From the NCBI GenBank assembly GCA_021372185.1, contig JAJFUY010000211.1, forward strand, positions 1 through 5,875: 5,875 bases of DNA, written 5' to 3'. Under the pieces are notes generated by a model. It made no database searches. It saw only the letters and a program-made list of their open reading frames with translations, and was not told the DNA's origin. The position numbers were made by a program, and so were the translations under genes. This document shows, piece by piece, positions 5,401 through 5,875 of the stretch; the first letter of the stretch is position 1, and each line of letters opens with the position of its first letter. This stretch comes from Chlamydiales bacterium (GTDB lineage Bacteria > Chlamydiota > Chlamydiia > Chlamydiales > FEN-1388).

Positions 5401-5804
5401 ACACCCTCCTGGCTAACGCATTTCCGATTGCTACATGGGGCCAAATCAATTTAGTAAAAAACAGCATAGACATGACCCTTGGCCTAAGTGGAACTGCTAT
5501 AGCGCAAGCCTTTGGTATAGCACGCCTTGACCCCGGCTACATGGTACAAATCCCCATTCATGGCCCTACACAGTCTCCAAAGATAGATTCAGCCCTTGCC
5601 ACCACCAAAATTACTGCCCTTAAGCTGCAGCAGACCAGCTCAAAATCAACCTCCCTTATTGGCGGTTTACTAGAAGTTGCCACTCAAGCTATGGAAAAAG
5701 ACGCCCCAGTCCCCGCTCCCACCACACATCCCCTACCTTGGGCAAAAAATCTTCAAACACACCATCATAGCCCTCAGCCAAAGCCCCTAAAATTTAAGCG
5801 GTAA
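2442..5804 (+). CDS. AsmA-like envelope protein, 1120 residues
   Basis: The protein begins with a short basic stretch and one membrane helix (MLKRIIKIALVTVASLFILV, about 4-28). A typical AsmA-type first domain follows, in which VNQFLLSCVNKRIAGKF, GWTDGISIKGLQIHDPQG and the segment to about 110 form the start of a beta-groove. The rest is beta-rich with alternating hydrophobic residues, ending in a conserved-looking block (about 900-1060) containing LWFTPIYIDVKDG, ATWGQINL and IPIHGPTQSPKID. The AsmA/TamB/YhdP group is anchored in the inner membrane, projects into the periplasm and is linked to lipid transport and outer-membrane upkeep. At least three internal repeats of about 90 residues are visible (about 213-307, 577-668, 797-892). 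The tail (about 1087-1120) is rich in Pro, His and Lys and probably disordered. The start at 2442 is set by AAGGA. The frame is intact. The C-terminal block resembles chlamydial family members by memory only. Confidence 0.8.
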   Translation: MLKRIIKIALVTVASLFILVAMLPMLISVSKVNQFLLSCVNKRIAGKFHAQEIRVGWTDGISIKGLQIHDPQGREVALFKKISCDVALLSLIHAPAVEGKIEVDSPKISLIDDKNSGHFSLQEVFNAETTEKKSAPPSSSTELVLSELHLSLDIQPQGQAKVNLLCQVESKDDGQTEKGQVNVNATAQNFADLEKAYKHALGEASTGAASVVSLDCHIDQFPIKAALPFVAMRDPTLAKLLLPALGNKINAKISHTLRADELGLTLAVNSPQLTAKVKAAIQGNTLSMLDEGTISWQIRPEVLAALQTDIRQTETTTLLATIKPESGTLGADGKMPVSVNWNLSSPLTLTSTSWNTPLSCRLTGNIHATALQESIEAHTQVDITADKQTSTLTALCTVADPLNAPETTCKVTLNGPIASTAELFLENTLPLEDILGKTTSLDALFKIYDKEKVGTIKIVSDTMKANIDCLANDTTTTLSVDGFADLTNASLGYQGMKCNLQATLNPNQTLNGTLKASPVDSPTAIPFDLTLPFTIDLATKETSGKIHIQSHQATLDSSFVARPAAASNYALLPAISLQLDGEMKQFPIQLLASLTKKPELVDILGAELSGSWKCGFNNLLKSEPISFTILGEGLRLRANLLLAQELTGKDAVTVDYTLTPKRLKALQSTLNVAQGEKQKEMHLAKDLHVNMQIHNLQLPVEPFVIESKPFILTTLLDSLRLKMQLALDEISLKQKDKLVNVAPLQLQAELKGSDRLITLNCATDKNASKNAAQIALTGTMHNLWNEEGFKVDNARILLDTKIQNLPLDILYSITATDQAADDCIAVFGSTVDASVKAEIKDLDDGSFHGTIQSQHLKSEVDCLLTEGTLTLKKPITAEYTLTPEGGKVLLKDVNPLLATAARSESPIKLTIDSNGFSVPLKPFSNSTMQIKNIKIEPGILSCKNSGMLSLLVNLLKVDASGSDEIPLWFTPIYIDVKDGIVTCKRADTLLANAFPIATWGQINLVKNSIDMTLGLSGTAIAQAFGIARLDPGYMVQIPIHGPTQSPKIDSALATTKITALKLQQTSSKSTSLIGGLLEVATQAMEKDAPVPAPTTHPLPWAKNLQTHHHSPQPKPLKFKR

Positions 5805-5838
5805 TAATATGTTGTCGAAAAAGTGTGTGATTATTTTT

Positions 5839-5875
5839 CACCGCAGAGAAAAATCAGAGAGCGCTGAGTAAAAAC
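5839..5875. repeat. Short purine-rich CAGAGA-type repeat at window end
   Basis: Downstream of the AsmA-like gene, CACCGCAGAGAAAAATCAGA leads into GAGCGCTGAGTAAAAAC. Three related steps (CAGAGA at 5844, CAGAGA at 5855, CTGAGT at 5864) are spaced 11 and 9 bases apart. This resembles the ACCGCAGAG/CGCTGAG-type intergenic repeat seen in many bacterial genomes. It is cut by the window edge, so the element's extent is unknown. No hairpin with a T-run that would terminate the AsmA-like gene is visible between 5805 and 5838; only a weak GAAAAA/TTTTTC stem (5817-5822 with 5834-5839) is present. Confidence 0.45.

Noticed and set aside
5805..5838. Intrinsic terminator after the AsmA-like gene
   Set aside because: The only stem is an AT-only GAAAAA/TTTTTC pair with an 11-nt loop, too weak to count as a terminator.

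Overview
The window reads as accessory-flavoured chromosome of a Gram-negative (diderm) bacterium of moderate-to-low GC (roughly 40-45 % by eye). It codes for a large AsmA-like envelope protein and an exported superoxide dismutase, and has Shine-Dalgarno sites and sigma70-like promoters. The C-terminal third of the AsmA-like protein recalls the long AsmA-like proteins of environmental Chlamydiota (Parachlamydiales), and that is my tentative placement. It rests on memory of the family, not on a search; another host-associated diderm such as a Legionellales member is not excluded.

Layout. Bases 1-70 (minus) hold the first 23 codons of an ABC-type ATPase that runs off the left edge. A near-perfect 19-bp-arm palindrome (129-172) lies just upstream of it. 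Bases 173-714 have no convincing gene. They contain four copies (two direct, two inverted) of a modular, hairpin-rich repeat of about 105 bp built around a GCACCTRCGGCGC-type core. Three minus-strand genes follow, read from right to left: a signal-anchored Mn/Fe superoxide dismutase (1608-2336), a four-helix DoxX-like membrane protein (1149-1541) and a DCC-family (DUF393) thiol-disulfide oxidoreductase (715-1080). The dismutase is transcribed divergently from an AsmA-like protein of 1120 residues (2442-5804), across a 105-bp intergenic region with candidate promoters for both directions. The right end (5805-5875) holds a short CAGAGA-type purine-rich repeat.

How the genes may work together. 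An exported dismutase, a DoxX-like membrane protein and a thiol redox protein on one strand recall the SodA-DoxX-SseA membrane-associated oxidoreductase complex described in Mycobacterium tuberculosis, with a DCC protein in place of the sulfurtransferase. They are probably not one simple operon: a good sigma70-like promoter precedes the DoxX-like gene, and a hairpin separates it from the DCC gene. The redox-complex idea is the most interesting functional hypothesis here; the modular inverted repeats are the most interesting non-coding structure.
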